The position numbers were made by a program, and so were the translations under genes. From LMUY01 sp965198895 (lineage in GTDB: Bacteria > Pseudomonadota > Alphaproteobacteria > Acetobacterales > Acetobacteraceae): a stretch of 64,000 nt of DNA. The DNA is taken from assembly GCA_965198895.1 (NCBI GenBank), contig OZ240676.1, forward strand, positions 682,001 through 746,000. The letters are read 5' to 3'. The notes below the pieces were generated by a model. That model made no database searches. It was not told where the DNA came from and worked only from the letters and a program-made list of their open reading frames with translations. Positions 25,830 to 33,512 of this stretch are shown in pieces (position 1 is the stretch's first letter; every line of letters begins with the position of its first letter).

Positions 25830-26480
25830 ATGATGGAAAGCCGGGATGGGGCCAAAGCTGCAAACAATGCGGTCGAGTACGGCGGGCTCTTGGAGTTATT
25901 CGTGCGGCCGTTCTACTCGAAATTGCTGAATGGCAATTTTCTCCGGGAAGATCCCGACGCTGAGTCGTTCCTCCCGGCTCACCTTGCGTTGGCCGTGCAG
26001 GCCATCACCGATGGACAGTTACGCCGTTTGTTTCGGGACGAGAACTGGCGCACTCGCCTTACCGCGGCGTGGTTTGCCGGGATGGACGGCCGGATGCGCT
26101 TCGCCGCGCCAATCGCTCGCCGTCTCGCCGCTTCGAACGGGAACTACGCGGACCAAGGTTACTGCATGGCCCTTGGCCTGCTCGGTAGCGGAGAGTGCAG
26201 GCAGGCCCTCGTGCGGTATCTGGAAGCCAACCTTCCCTGCCAAGACCATTCCGGACATCAGAAGTGGGCAGTCGGCGCCATCGCCCACATCGACGGAAGA
26301 ATGCCGCCGGAGTTCATGGTTCCGGACTTGTGGCGTTCGGCGGACGGCGAAACGAACCAGGTAGAAACCGGTTCCAGGCTGTTCAGGGACGTAGTCGGCT
26401 ACCTTCGGACGCATGCCATCGGCCAATTCGGGCAAACGGCCAATCCCTCAACCACGACTTTAGACCCAGCACGTGAATGA
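25830..26480 (+). CDS. DUF6000 family protein
   Basis: A 216-residue protein with the DUF6000 pattern: LFVRPFYSKLLNGNFLRED near the start, LRRLFRDENWRTRLTAAWF, NYADQGYCMALGLLGSGE and KWAVGAIAHIDG. The region looks like a short array of alpha-helical, HEAT-like repeats. No catalytic residues are known. It starts 47 bp after the helicase gene and overlaps the next gene by 8 bp, so it may be an accessory gene of the cassette, although I do not know it as a regular member. The doublet ATGATG at 25830 was taken as the start; longer upstream frames lie inside the helicase gene. Confidence 0.7.
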   Translation: MMESRDGAKAANNAVEYGGLLELFVRPFYSKLLNGNFLREDPDAESFLPAHLALAVQAITDGQLRRLFRDENWRTRLTAAWFAGMDGRMRFAAPIARRLAASNGNYADQGYCMALGLLGSGECRQALVRYLEANLPCQDHSGHQKWAVGAIAHIDGRMPPEFMVPDLWRSADGETNQVETGSRLFRDVVGYLRTHAIGQFGQTANPSTTTLDPARE

Positions 26481-27120
26481 AATATGGCAAATCAGTCTGG
26501 CTGAATTTCTCGGTCCTGGGCGAGTAAGCAAGGAGCAGAGGGAGTTTGCAGACTCCATGTTCCGACACGTGGAACGTGAGATCGAACGGCAGAACGTTTC
26601 TTTAGAACCTCCGATCTCGTTCTGCCTATTTACCTGCCGTCGGGGCGGCCGTCACCTCAGGGAGCGGGAATATGGCATTGGTCCGAACCCTGCCGATCCG
26701 GCAGTTTCGCTTCTCGTCTTCCGTAAAGCTGAGGGCAAATGGCATGTCGCGGGTGCGTATGCTCATAATGGTTTCGCAATAAAGAACGAACATCAACGAC
26801 TTGGACTGAGTCGTTTTCTCATTGAAGACGCGTATCATCGCCGTGGCGGTCCGACCAATGCTGCGGGTCGTGTATTATCAATTGCTGGACGAAATGCTGT
26901 CGTTGCGGTTTGGCGTGCAGTCGTGTGGGAGGCGCTTGAGCACGGGCGACAAGTTCCGGAGCGAGTAATTACGGACTATGTACTTCACTTTGCAAAGGCG
27001 CTCAGAGAAGCCTTCATTGAAGGCGATGGGCTGCCACCATCAATTCTACGAGTTGTTCCATGTTGGGTTTTGTTGTGGTGGCGAGCGCTTCGCTTCCAGC
27101 GGCATAGCAATTCTGGATGA
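26473..27120 (+). CDS. Hypothetical protein, possibly acetyltransferase-like
   Basis: A 215-residue protein starting at a GTG that overlaps the DUF6000 stop. I do not recognise a family with confidence. The middle, VAGAYAHNGFAIKNEHQRLG followed by LSRFLIEDAYHRRGG, resembles the strand and acetyl-CoA-binding helix of GNAT folds (G-x-G-x-x-L region), but the exact motif is imperfect. The C-terminus is hydrophobic (LRVVPCWVLLWWRALRF) and could be an amphipathic helix. Its composition is more AT-rich than its neighbours, like the DUF1156 methylase gene. The overlap suggests it is co-translated with the DUF6000 gene. Confidence 0.55.
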   Translation: MNEIWQISLAEFLGPGRVSKEQREFADSMFRHVEREIERQNVSLEPPISFCLFTCRRGGRHLREREYGIGPNPADPAVSLLVFRKAEGKWHVAGAYAHNGFAIKNEHQRLGLSRFLIEDAYHRRGGPTNAAGRVLSIAGRNAVVAVWRAVVWEALEHGRQVPERVITDYVLHFAKALREAFIEGDGLPPSILRVVPCWVLLWWRALRFQRHSNSG

Positions 27121-27196
27121 CCAAGCTGACACAACATCGCCGAAACCGCGTCACCCCTTTGGAGAAAACGAGGCGACCTCCGCTCGCGGGACTCTC

Positions 27197-27612
27197 ATGG
27201 GCAACCGCGGCATCCTCCATGACGACCGAGGGCACGTCCGCAACCGTCGTTGGACCCATCGGGTATGGATGACTTGCGAGCAATCGTTCCAGGCCATCCC
27301 TCGAACGATTGCGGCTACGGGGAACTACACCGAGTGGCCAAGGGGCGCCCCATTGGGACGGAGGCCTCCCTGCGAGAGCTCCCGGACGGCGTTTTCGTTG
27401 CCCTTGCCGACGCGCCCGAGCAGCCCATCCCGCTGTGGCACGGAGACCTGCATCACTGGACGCACGAGGGCTATCATCCTCCGAAGGTCGTCACTTCGGA
27501 CGCGCCGGTGAAAGTTCTCACGCCCTCGGCCACTGCCGAGGTTATGAATGCAGGATACGAACCCGCTGTTGCACTCACGGATGTGGTCACAGCAAAAGAA
27601 ATGCCGTCCTGA
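27197..27612 (+). pseudogene. Decayed conserved gene (MGNRG family)
   Basis: The 5' part reads MGNRGILHDDRGHVRN and RRWTHRVWMTC, the hallmark start of a widespread uncharacterised family in which LHD and WIxC motifs are followed by a cysteine/histidine-rich section. The 3' part in a different frame reads LRELPDGVFVALADAPEQPI, HGDLHHWTHEGYHPP and VTSDAPVKVLTPSATAEVM, the family's end. The middle section with the conserved cysteines is missing, so an internal deletion plus frame change destroyed it. The stop abuts the next gene's start (TGAATG). Confidence 0.6.
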
Positions 27613-28812
27613 ATGTCGGTCTACAGTTCCCTCTTCGATTACCGCCCACGTCCGAACAGGCGCCCCCTTGAAGATTTCCTGTCCGAAGCGTTGGTTGACC
27701 TTCTCAGGCGACTGTCGTTTGCGGAGCAGATGTCGTTTGTCGCCGAAGTCCTTCTAGAAGGCGTCCTAGGCGCTGAGAAATGGCGGACCTGTGCCCAGGA
27801 AACGCCCGACGCACGGCTTGGCTGGGAAACTCAGAGAGGAATTCCAGGCGGTCGTCTCGACATCCTGTTAGTGATTGACGGTCACCCTCGGGTGATCGTC
27901 GAAAACAAGATTGGGGCGCTCGTGCGCAAGCACGGCTCCGACGACGAAATCACGGATGAAGACCCAGCCACTGAGGTCGTCATAGTTGACGGAAATCAGT
28001 TGCGGACTTACGGCCGATGGCTTGCGAAGTCAGCGGATCTTTCACCCTGGCCGGTATGCTTGGTTTTGCTGACCCACTTCTGCAAGGCACCCGACGATTT
28101 CGGCTCAGGCACTTATGGCGTCGATACGGTATCCATCTGCCGCTGGAGATCAGTGTGGAAGTGGGCGCGCAACATAGCGTCAGACCCCGCCGGTAATGGT
28201 AAACATGAAAATCTCCTCATGGGCGAGTTCGCCAAATTCCTGGAAGAGAAGTCAATGTCATCTGATTACGCGACACTGCAAGACCTGGCCAAGGCCCAAA
28301 TTTTCACGGAGAGCGCTCAGAGGATGGAGAACCTCTTTGCATTGATTGATGAAAGCGTAAATTCGGTAAGGAAGCCGCTTGAACCCGCAGTTACCCGGAT
28401 ACGGTCACTAACATACTTCAGCGAACCGGCTGCGATTTGGTCCTGGTTCTATCTTGCGAAACCAAAGAGCGTAAGAAACTCTTGGCACGTCGGATGGGGC
28501 ATAAGGTTTCCGACCGATCAGGAAGACTGGTGGGCGAATTGCACGCCTGGGACGCCATCAGTCCCGCATGCGTTCGTGACGGCGATGACGGAAGGAAAGC
28601 AACCGGACATTCCGGTGTCCGAAATCAAGAAAGGAGAGCTTCACAAGGGCTGGTCAAGGGACGAGGAAGGAGGACTTGTAATCATCGGCAAGCCCATCCA
28701 CGAGTTCGACCATGATCCCGGAAAGATGGCCGAGGAAATGGCTGCATGGATTACCGCCGAAGTCGGCAACATTATACCCATCCTGATCAGGCTAGCGTCG
28801 CGGTTCGATTAA
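27613..28812 (+). CDS. PD-(D/E)XK nuclease family protein
   Basis: A 399-residue protein with the PD-(D/E)XK core: GGRLDILLVIDGHPRVIVEN, giving Asp82 and E97-N98-K99, with an upstream helix around FVAEVLLEGVLG. This fold is found in restriction enzymes and other DNA nucleases. The C-terminal 200 residues are unassigned, with aromatic-rich strands (AIWSWFYLAKPK, GWGIRFPTDQEDWW). It starts one base after the pseudogene stop and is last in the rightward run that begins with the helicase. A stand-alone defence nuclease is plausible; the family is also found in prophages. Confidence 0.75.
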   Translation: MSVYSSLFDYRPRPNRRPLEDFLSEALVDLLRRLSFAEQMSFVAEVLLEGVLGAEKWRTCAQETPDARLGWETQRGIPGGRLDILLVIDGHPRVIVENKIGALVRKHGSDDEITDEDPATEVVIVDGNQLRTYGRWLAKSADLSPWPVCLVLLTHFCKAPDDFGSGTYGVDTVSICRWRSVWKWARNIASDPAGNGKHENLLMGEFAKFLEEKSMSSDYATLQDLAKAQIFTESAQRMENLFALIDESVNSVRKPLEPAVTRIRSLTYFSEPAAIWSWFYLAKPKSVRNSWHVGWGIRFPTDQEDWWANCTPGTPSVPHAFVTAMTEGKQPDIPVSEIKKGELHKGWSRDEEGGLVIIGKPIHEFDHDPGKMAEEMAAWITAEVGNIIPILIRLASRFD

Positions 28813-28909
28813 GAGGTTCGAATTCGAAACTGATCAGGCCGCTAAAAGTGTAAGAACCTGACGCGTCGGGGCTGAGTGCTCTCCTGAATTTGCGATAGAA
28901 ACTGGTGCA

Positions 28910-29944
28910 GTGAGGATGAATTGCTGCGAGGCCTCCGCCGCTCTAGTTTCCATCGCTTCCGGAACCCTCCACACTCCCCTCGTGCATCAGATTCGCAAGC
29001 ATTCGATTCTCGGTGCCGAACTCCGCGCTGCCCGCAAATCGGCCAAGGTCACCCAGCAATCCCTGGCCGCCACGGTTGAGGCTTCGATCCCGGCGCTACG
29101 CCAATCCGAGCGCGGCCAAGGATTGCTCTCCACCTTCGTGGCACTCGCCCTGGAACTGGGATTGACCATCGACAGCCGGTCCCTCCCGCCCGGCGAATCC
29201 CTCCAAATCCGGTTGGCAATGCTCCGTAAACGGCGCGGGCTGAGTCGTCGAACCGTAGCGGACTTGGCCCAGATTAGTCCCACTACGCTCGCCGGGATGG
29301 AGAACGGCATCGGAACCCATCTTGCGACGGTGATCAGGGTGGCGGCGGCTCTCGGTACCACACTGCACTTGGCCCCCCTGGGAGCTTCCAAGGGCTACTG
29401 GACAGCTACGGCCGTCTCAAGCGCCCACGATGGGTGGACCACGCCCAGAGACATCCTGGAGCGCCTCTATGTTGTCGTAGGCGGGATATTCGGACTGGAC
29501 CCCTGCTCACCCGTGCGAAGAGGCCCCAAGGCGCCCGTAAAGGCCAGGCTGCGCTACGTGCTGGGCGATGATGGTCTCGCCCTTCCCTGGAAGGCGTCAT
29601 CCGTGTTCCTCAACCCGCCTTACGGTCGAGGCCTGGTGTCCTGGGTAGCCCGCGCAGATCAGGAGGCAACCTCGGGACGAGCGGGCGTGATTTTCGCGCT
29701 GGTTCCGGCCCGCTCCGATACCGGCTGGTGGCACAACCACATCGCTGGCCGTGCGGATGTATGGATGCTTCGGGGACGGTTGTCGTTCGGCAAAGGCGGC
29801 CAGCCCGCGCCTTTCGCATCGGCGATCGTCATCTGGCGCGCCACGGAAGAGCATAGAACCCGGATGGCTGCCGCCTTCCCCGACGCCTGGCACATCCGCC
29901 CCGTCAATGAGCGGCGCGTGGGTGATGCCCTAGCTGCTGACTGA
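28910..29944 (+). CDS. Double helix-turn-helix fused to phage-type DNA adenine methylase
   Basis: About 344 residues with three parts. Two XRE-like helix-turn-helix units occupy about 35-150 (AARKSAKVTQQSLAATVEAS, then LRKRRGLSRRTVADLAQ). A phage Dam-type N6-adenine methyltransferase of the PF05869 kind follows (WTTPRDILERLY, FGLDPCSP, NPPYG from N235, FALVPARSDTGWW). Fusing a regulator-like DNA reader to a methylase could give a self-regulating or site-targeted enzyme. The GTG at 28910 is used; an ATG at 28916 and a GTG at about 28982 are alternatives. A truncated copy of the HTH part lies at 43433-43924. Confidence 0.8.
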   Translation: MRMNCCEASAALVSIASGTLHTPLVHQIRKHSILGAELRAARKSAKVTQQSLAATVEASIPALRQSERGQGLLSTFVALALELGLTIDSRSLPPGESLQIRLAMLRKRRGLSRRTVADLAQISPTTLAGMENGIGTHLATVIRVAAALGTTLHLAPLGASKGYWTATAVSSAHDGWTTPRDILERLYVVVGGIFGLDPCSPVRRGPKAPVKARLRYVLGDDGLALPWKASSVFLNPPYGRGLVSWVARADQEATSGRAGVIFALVPARSDTGWWHNHIAGRADVWMLRGRLSFGKGGQPAPFASAIVIWRATEEHRTRMAAAFPDAWHIRPVNERRVGDALAAD

Positions 29945-30038
29945 CAAGCTCGCGCTCGTGCCGCAGCCCCGTCCAGATCTGCCAAGCGCTGGTAGACAAG
30001 CGTCTGCGCTCGCGAGCGACGGTCACCACGGCCAACGG

Positions 30039-30195
30039 GCTTGCACGGGTTCGGCTGGACATGGCGGAAGGCCGACTACGAGATCCAGATTGTGAACGCG
30101 CTCTTGGCCGTAATCGACGGCGCCAATCACCGTGAAGGTGTCGTCCTGCTGGGGGCGTGCAAGGGTCGCGGTTTGCAGCGCGGCAGCTATGGGTG
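30039..30195 (+). pseudogene. Fragment of an AAA ATPase (FtsH-like) gene
   Basis: One frame reads KADYEIQIVNALLAVIDGAN, then REGVVLLGAC, the Walker B-to-sensor region of FtsH/Cdc48-type AAA proteins (typically NALLxxIDGA... GVVLLGACNxP). The sequence before it has no continuing match, and it ends soon after in a TGA. The Walker A and protease parts are gone. It precedes a broken paralogue of the small gene found at 10318. Confidence 0.5.
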
Positions 30196-30257
30196 ACGTG
30201 GCGTCTGGTCACGGCCGAGGCGATCACGGCGGCCCACGTCCTGCAAGAGGTTGCTCC

Positions 30258-30490
30258 ATGAGTATTGGGTCCCTCGCGGCGCCGCGAGGCCTGGAACTGG
30301 AGGAAGGCGAGCGTGTGGGCCGGTTCCTGATCCTGCGGGATCCGGATGGGGTGATGCATGCCGTGGCCGCCGGGTCAGTGGCAGCCGTCTGCCAGACTGA
30401 CGATGGCGCCTGCTGATGCTGCCCGCGGGTAGGATGGTCCAAGTGGCGAGGCCGCTGCGGGTGGTGTTGGAATGGCTGGATGGGCGGTAA
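30258..30490 (+). pseudogene. Frameshifted paralogue of the small gene at 10318
   Basis: Starts ATG at 30258 and reads LEEGERVGRFLILRDPDGVM, then AVAAGSVAAVCQTDDGAC before a premature TGA. Shifting frame by one base there continues LLMLPAGRMVQVARPLRVVL and ends EWLDGR with TAA, matching the intact paralogue through its end. A single-base deletion near 30412 explains it. The paralogues are roughly 60-65 percent identical by eye, so this is an old duplication or an independent acquisition. Confidence 0.6.
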
Positions 30491-30588
30491 AAGGCCGAGG
30501 AAAGCGAAAAGCCCGCCATAACGGCGGCAAAACCGCGCTGCTGGGCATGCTCGCTGACGTCCTGGCGCCCGAGGACGAACAGGGCCGA

Positions 30589-30828
30589 CTATTTCGGATT
30601 GTGATCGGCCCAAACAGCAAGACGCCACCTGATGGCACCCTGCGCGATGGTGTGCTGATGGTGGTTCTGCGGCGGCAGCGGGTGACCATTCGTGGATACA
30701 TCCTCTCGGCCACATCCCAGGCATCTATAAATGCCAGAAAATGGGGTTGGAGTACCCGGACGATGTTCACCGTCAAACGCATCGTCGTAGCTTTGACCTA
30801 CGTAAGCTGGAACTTTGTACAAGGCCAT
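30589..30828 (-). CDS. Small conserved protein with GIYRCxGCG motif
   Basis: A 79-residue protein. The conserved centre is PFSGIYRCLGCGREDVSTNG followed by HPLPPQNHHQH, a pattern seen in short zinc-ribbon-like proteins of unknown function, with one CxxC and several nearby His residues that could complete a metal site. The start is the second ATG of ATGAAGATG because AAAGGA lies 6 bp in front of it. It is the most downstream of three small leftward genes (31421 to 30589) spaced as separate units. No function is proposed. Confidence 0.62.
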   Translation of the reverse strand: MALYKVPAYVGQSYDDAFDGEHRPGTPTPFSGIYRCLGCGREDVSTNGHPLPPQNHHQHTIAQGAIRWRLAVWADHNPK

Positions 30829-30897
30829 CTTCATTCCTTTCCATAACCGGCGCGATGCCGGTTGGATTACCAATCCATGAGTTGATTTCGTTCGCTT

Positions 30898-31167
30898 CTA
30901 CCAACTTAGTTCTTGGTTGAGGTTGGCATGAACCGCGCTGGGCGACAGGCTCCGGACGAAGGGGTGCCATGGACGCGGCGCGATGAAGCCACCGTTCCAG
31001 ACGGCAACGACCCTGCCCCGTAAACCTGCACTGGTGGCACGGCGCTGCAGGTCATCGATGAACCGGTGTTGCTGCGTTGAGGGTTCCCTGCCGAAGCTGG
31101 CGTCCAGGGGGACGATGATCATGTCCTGACCTTGTTCCATGACGTGGGCTACTTTGTATGACGGCAC
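30898..31167 (-). CDS. Conserved hypothetical protein (IIVPLDxSFG family)
   Basis: An 89-residue protein: MIIVPLDASFGREPSTQQ, FIDDLQRRATSAGLRGRVVA, VWNGGFIAPRPWHPFVRSL. This is a recognisable small family of Alphaproteobacteria without assigned function, resembling a short alpha/beta fold. Translation probably starts at a GTG with AAGGA 7 bp upstream; the internal ATG at MIIVPL is possible. A strong hairpin separates it from the YjzC-like gene upstream. Confidence 0.6.
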   Translation of the reverse strand: MPSYKVAHVMEQGQDMIIVPLDASFGREPSTQQHRFIDDLQRRATSAGLRGRVVAVWNGGFIAPRPWHPFVRSLSPSAVHANLNQELSW

Positions 31168-31187
31168 GTTCGAATCCTTCTTTCAAT

Positions 31188-31229
31188 GGCCGCCCCGGGG
31201 AACGCCGTTTGGCATTCCCCGGGGCGGCC
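31188..31229 (-). terminator. GC-rich hairpin after the YjzC-like gene
   Basis: GGCCGCCCCGGGGAA (31188-31202) pairs with TTCCCCGGGGCGGCC (31215-31229), a perfect 15-bp stem with a 12-base loop. There is no clear T-run, but the position 6 bp after the leftward stop fits a terminator or a 3'-end stabilising hairpin. Confidence 0.65.
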
Positions 31230-31235
31230 GAATTA

Positions 31236-31421
31236 TCACTTGTGGCCTTGGTGGTGGGCGGGCTTGGCCACGACGTATCCCTGCCCGGGCCGCTGCGTCG
31301 GTGGCAACGGCTTGGATGCCGTGGACACGACCTGCTCACCGGTTTTGCCACCCCGCGGACCCACCGTGTTGTAGATGGCGGATGCCGGTGCTGGCTGGCC
31401 GGGCTTGTAAACTTTTGACAT
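31236..31421 (-). CDS. YjzC-like small protein
   Basis: A 61-residue protein: MSKVYKPGQPAPASAIYNTV, GPRGGKTGEQVVSTASKPLP, PTQRPGQGYVVAKPA. The PGQ-AP-SGIY...GP-GG-TGE...PFPPT-KPGQGY layout is that of the YjzC family, small proteins of unknown role found in many bacteria. AAAGGA stands 8 bp before the ATG, which supports the start. It is followed by a 15-bp hairpin. Confidence 0.68.
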   Translation of the reverse strand: MSKVYKPGQPAPASAIYNTVGPRGGKTGEQVVSTASKPLPPTQRPGQGYVVAKPAHHQGHK

Positions 31422-31575
31422 CTGCTGTTCCTTTCATGAACCGCATGAGTGACATCGCACTCACCGTGAGCGACGATGTTAGCCACGGCCGCCGTGCCCT
31501 TCGCAGGTCAATGGCCTCAATGACCTATGCAGGCGACGACTGCGAATTTGGACGTCCGGTATGCGGCGAGATTAG

Positions 31576-32274
31576 TTGGAAAAAAAAGAGTTGGTCGCGT
31601 CCAAATCCGAATGGATGCCCAGCATGGGGTTGCAGACGATGAACGGGGAACCCGGACAGGACATGGAACCGGCTCTGCACACCTCGAAGGACTTCGAGCA
31701 GGCCGTCGCGGCCTTGTCGGGACCCGATAAGAACCGGCTAAGTGCCGTGGCCCGCGCGCTGCAGGGAAGCACGGGCATGACCTGGGAGGATCTCTACCAG
31801 GAGGCATACGTCAGCGGACTCAGCTTGGACCGCAAATGGCGGGATGGCATTGATGTCGTCAAATTCCTGGCTGAGGCTATGAGGAGCATTGCCAATCGAC
31901 GGCGCAAGTCGGTCGGGCTTGCTAAGCAAGTGTCTGCGATGTCCGTTGGTGAAGGAGGTCCGGCCGATACGCAGGGATTTACCACGGCTAAGGGAGTCTT
32001 ATTCGAGATTCGAGCCGCTACACCGAGCGCGGAGGACGTCCTAATCGCGAACGAAGACCGGGAAGCCGAATCGGCCAGACTCCGAGCGAGACGGGATCAA
32101 CTCCTCGACTTGTTCGAAGACGACGAGGACGCACAAGGTCTAGTGCTGGGAATGCTGGACGGCCAAAAAGGCGCCAAGTTGATGGAGACGACGGGACTCG
32201 TTCCCGGAGAATTCGCGTCCAAATACAGAAAAGTTGCACGTCGAATAGACGCGCTCCAGAGGAGGCAACCATGA
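31576..32274 (+). CDS. Sigma-70-like regulator, first gene of a sigma / small protein / ImmA-IrrE operon
   Basis: Up to 232 residues. The middle resembles sigma-70 region 2: LSAVARALQGSTGMTWEDLY, then QEAYVSGLSLDRKWRDGIDV, with the DLxQEA pattern of sigma factors, followed by FLAEAMRSIANRRRKS where region 2 helices bind DNA. A C-terminal helical part with LVLGMLDGQKGAKLMETTGL and FASKYRKVARRIDALQ fits a region-4-like helix-turn-helix. It should bind RNA polymerase and direct it to its own promoters. The upstream TTG (31576) is the longest option; in-frame ATGs at 31615, 31624 and 31639 are alternatives. The next two genes overlap end-to-start by 4 bp, implying coupled expression. Confidence 0.62.
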   Translation: MEKKELVASKSEWMPSMGLQTMNGEPGQDMEPALHTSKDFEQAVAALSGPDKNRLSAVARALQGSTGMTWEDLYQEAYVSGLSLDRKWRDGIDVVKFLAEAMRSIANRRRKSVGLAKQVSAMSVGEGGPADTQGFTTAKGVLFEIRAATPSAEDVLIANEDREAESARLRARRDQLLDLFEDDEDAQGLVLGMLDGQKGAKLMETTGLVPGEFASKYRKVARRIDALQRRQP

Positions 32275-32669
32275 CCGAAAACGGCGGGAGCAAGGATCTG
32301 GAAGAACTGCGCAACATTGAGGATGCCGTGGTTGACCGTCTGCTGGAGTTGCCGGAGGCTGAGTTGTTGGCCGAGATGGCGGAAGACGGCATTGATCTCG
32401 AAGCCGATGCCACCCGCATTGGCGCACTGTCGAAAAGCGCGGCGGGGAAAGCACGGATGGCTGCGGCGAAGGCGTCCGTAGTAGTCCACGGCGTCCGATT
32501 CGGACAGCGCAGCCCGGCATCGCAGCGTCCCGTCCAGGATATCAGGGATGCCAAGGGTCTGACGATGGCGGCCCGGAATGGATCCTCGCAGAGCGAGGCT
32601 GACATCAACAGTGTGGCCGATGATTTGGTGTTGCTAAAGAAATTGGAGGAAGAGGGCGGCGGAGAATGA
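32271..32669 (+). CDS. Small acidic protein between the sigma-like and ImmA/IrrE genes
   Basis: A 132-residue protein without a recognised family. The first 50 residues are strongly acidic and helical (DLEELRNIEDAVVDRLLELP, EAELLAEMAEDGIDLEADA). A basic middle (GKARMAAAKASVV) and another acidic C-terminal helix (VADDLVLLKKLEEEGG) follow. Its start overlaps the sigma-like stop (ATGA) and its stop overlaps the protease start (ATGA). In a sigma / X / metalloprotease layout the middle gene is a natural candidate for an anti-sigma or a protease substrate; nothing in its sequence proves that. Confidence 0.6.
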   Translation: MTENGGSKDLEELRNIEDAVVDRLLELPEAELLAEMAEDGIDLEADATRIGALSKSAAGKARMAAAKASVVVHGVRFGQRSPASQRPVQDIRDAKGLTMAARNGSSQSEADINSVADDLVLLKKLEEEGGGE

Positions 32670-33445
32670 CGCCGCCGCCCTCGGCGGCCGAGCAACTGCT
32701 TCAGTCCCTAGCCGTCGAGCTTCCGTGCGAAATCGATCTTCGTGCGGTCGCTTGGAGCGTCGGTATAGTCGACATCGTGAAACGGCCGCTGGACGGGTGT
32801 GAAGCCAGGATCGTGGGATGTGCCGGGCGGGCTGTGATCAGCGTAAAGGAGGGCGTCCGTTCCACCAGGCAGCGGTTCTCTATCTGCCACGAGCTTGGCC
32901 ACTGGCATCATCACCGCGGTCAATTGCTCTACTGCAAGACGGCTGACATGCACCAGCGCGAGGTGGCCGAAGCGAAGGAGGCAGTCGCCAATCGGTTCGC
33001 CTCCGATCTTTTACTTCCACCTTATCTTGTCCGCCCGTACCTGAGCGGTCGAGCCACGGTGGATATGAAGCTGGTCAATCTCGTCGCGAACGAATTCCAG
33101 GCGAGTTTTACGGCTACCGCCATCAAGCTGGCGAAAATGGTGGACTCACCGAGCATGGTTGTCTGCCACGGGAAATCGGGACGCAAATGGCATGTCCCGC
33201 ACTCGCGGATCCCGAGAAACTGGTTCCCCAGAAAAAATCTGGATGAGAGGAGCCCGGCATTCCAGATGCTCTTCTCCACCGGCCAGGATCAAGCCACTCC
33301 GCGCAAGGTCAAGGCAAGCACTTGGTTCGAACGGTGGGATGCCGAACGCTACGACATTCTTGAACAATCATTCCAGCCGCAGGATGGCGAGGTAGTGACT
33401 ATCCTGACGTTTGCGGACGCCAGGATGATCGACGAATCAAGGTAG
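32666..33445 (+). CDS. ImmA/IrrE family metallopeptidase
   Basis: A 259-residue zinc protease with the HExxH signature HELGH (75-79, in FSICHELGHWHHHRG) and the downstream helix EAKEAVANRFASDLLLPPYL that supplies the third ligand (Glu of the EANxFAxxLLMP motif; here reading AVANRFASDLLLPP). ImmA of ICEBs1 and IrrE of Deinococcus cleave a repressor to switch on transfer or DNA-repair genes. This protein could likewise cleave its operon partner. It has an extra 110-residue C-terminal region with an LFSTGQDQATPRKVKAST stretch of unknown role. Its start overlaps the preceding gene by 4 bp. The convergent restriction gene ends 67 bp beyond its stop. Confidence 0.85.
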   Translation: MTPPPSAAEQLLQSLAVELPCEIDLRAVAWSVGIVDIVKRPLDGCEARIVGCAGRAVISVKEGVRSTRQRFSICHELGHWHHHRGQLLYCKTADMHQREVAEAKEAVANRFASDLLLPPYLVRPYLSGRATVDMKLVNLVANEFQASFTATAIKLAKMVDSPSMVVCHGKSGRKWHVPHSRIPRNWFPRKNLDERSPAFQMLFSTGQDQATPRKVKASTWFERWDAERYDILEQSFQPQDGEVVTILTFADARMIDESR

Positions 33446-33512
33446 CTGCGCAACCCGCTAACAAACGACCCGTCACAACTACCACGTTGGCGCCAACAAA
33501 GCTTCCAGCACG

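Noticed and set aside
28813..28840. GAGGTTCGAATTCGAAA after the PD-(D/E)XK gene, T-arm-like, considered as the missing tRNA 3' half or right attachment site
   Set aside because: It is only a short TTCGAA palindrome; no acceptor strand or flanking match to the tRNA-Ser fragment is present.
30472..30846. Rightward 124-codon frame opposite the small GIYRCxGCG gene
   Set aside because: The leftward gene has a ribosome site and a conserved motif; the rightward frame begins inside the preceding pseudogene and lacks family character.
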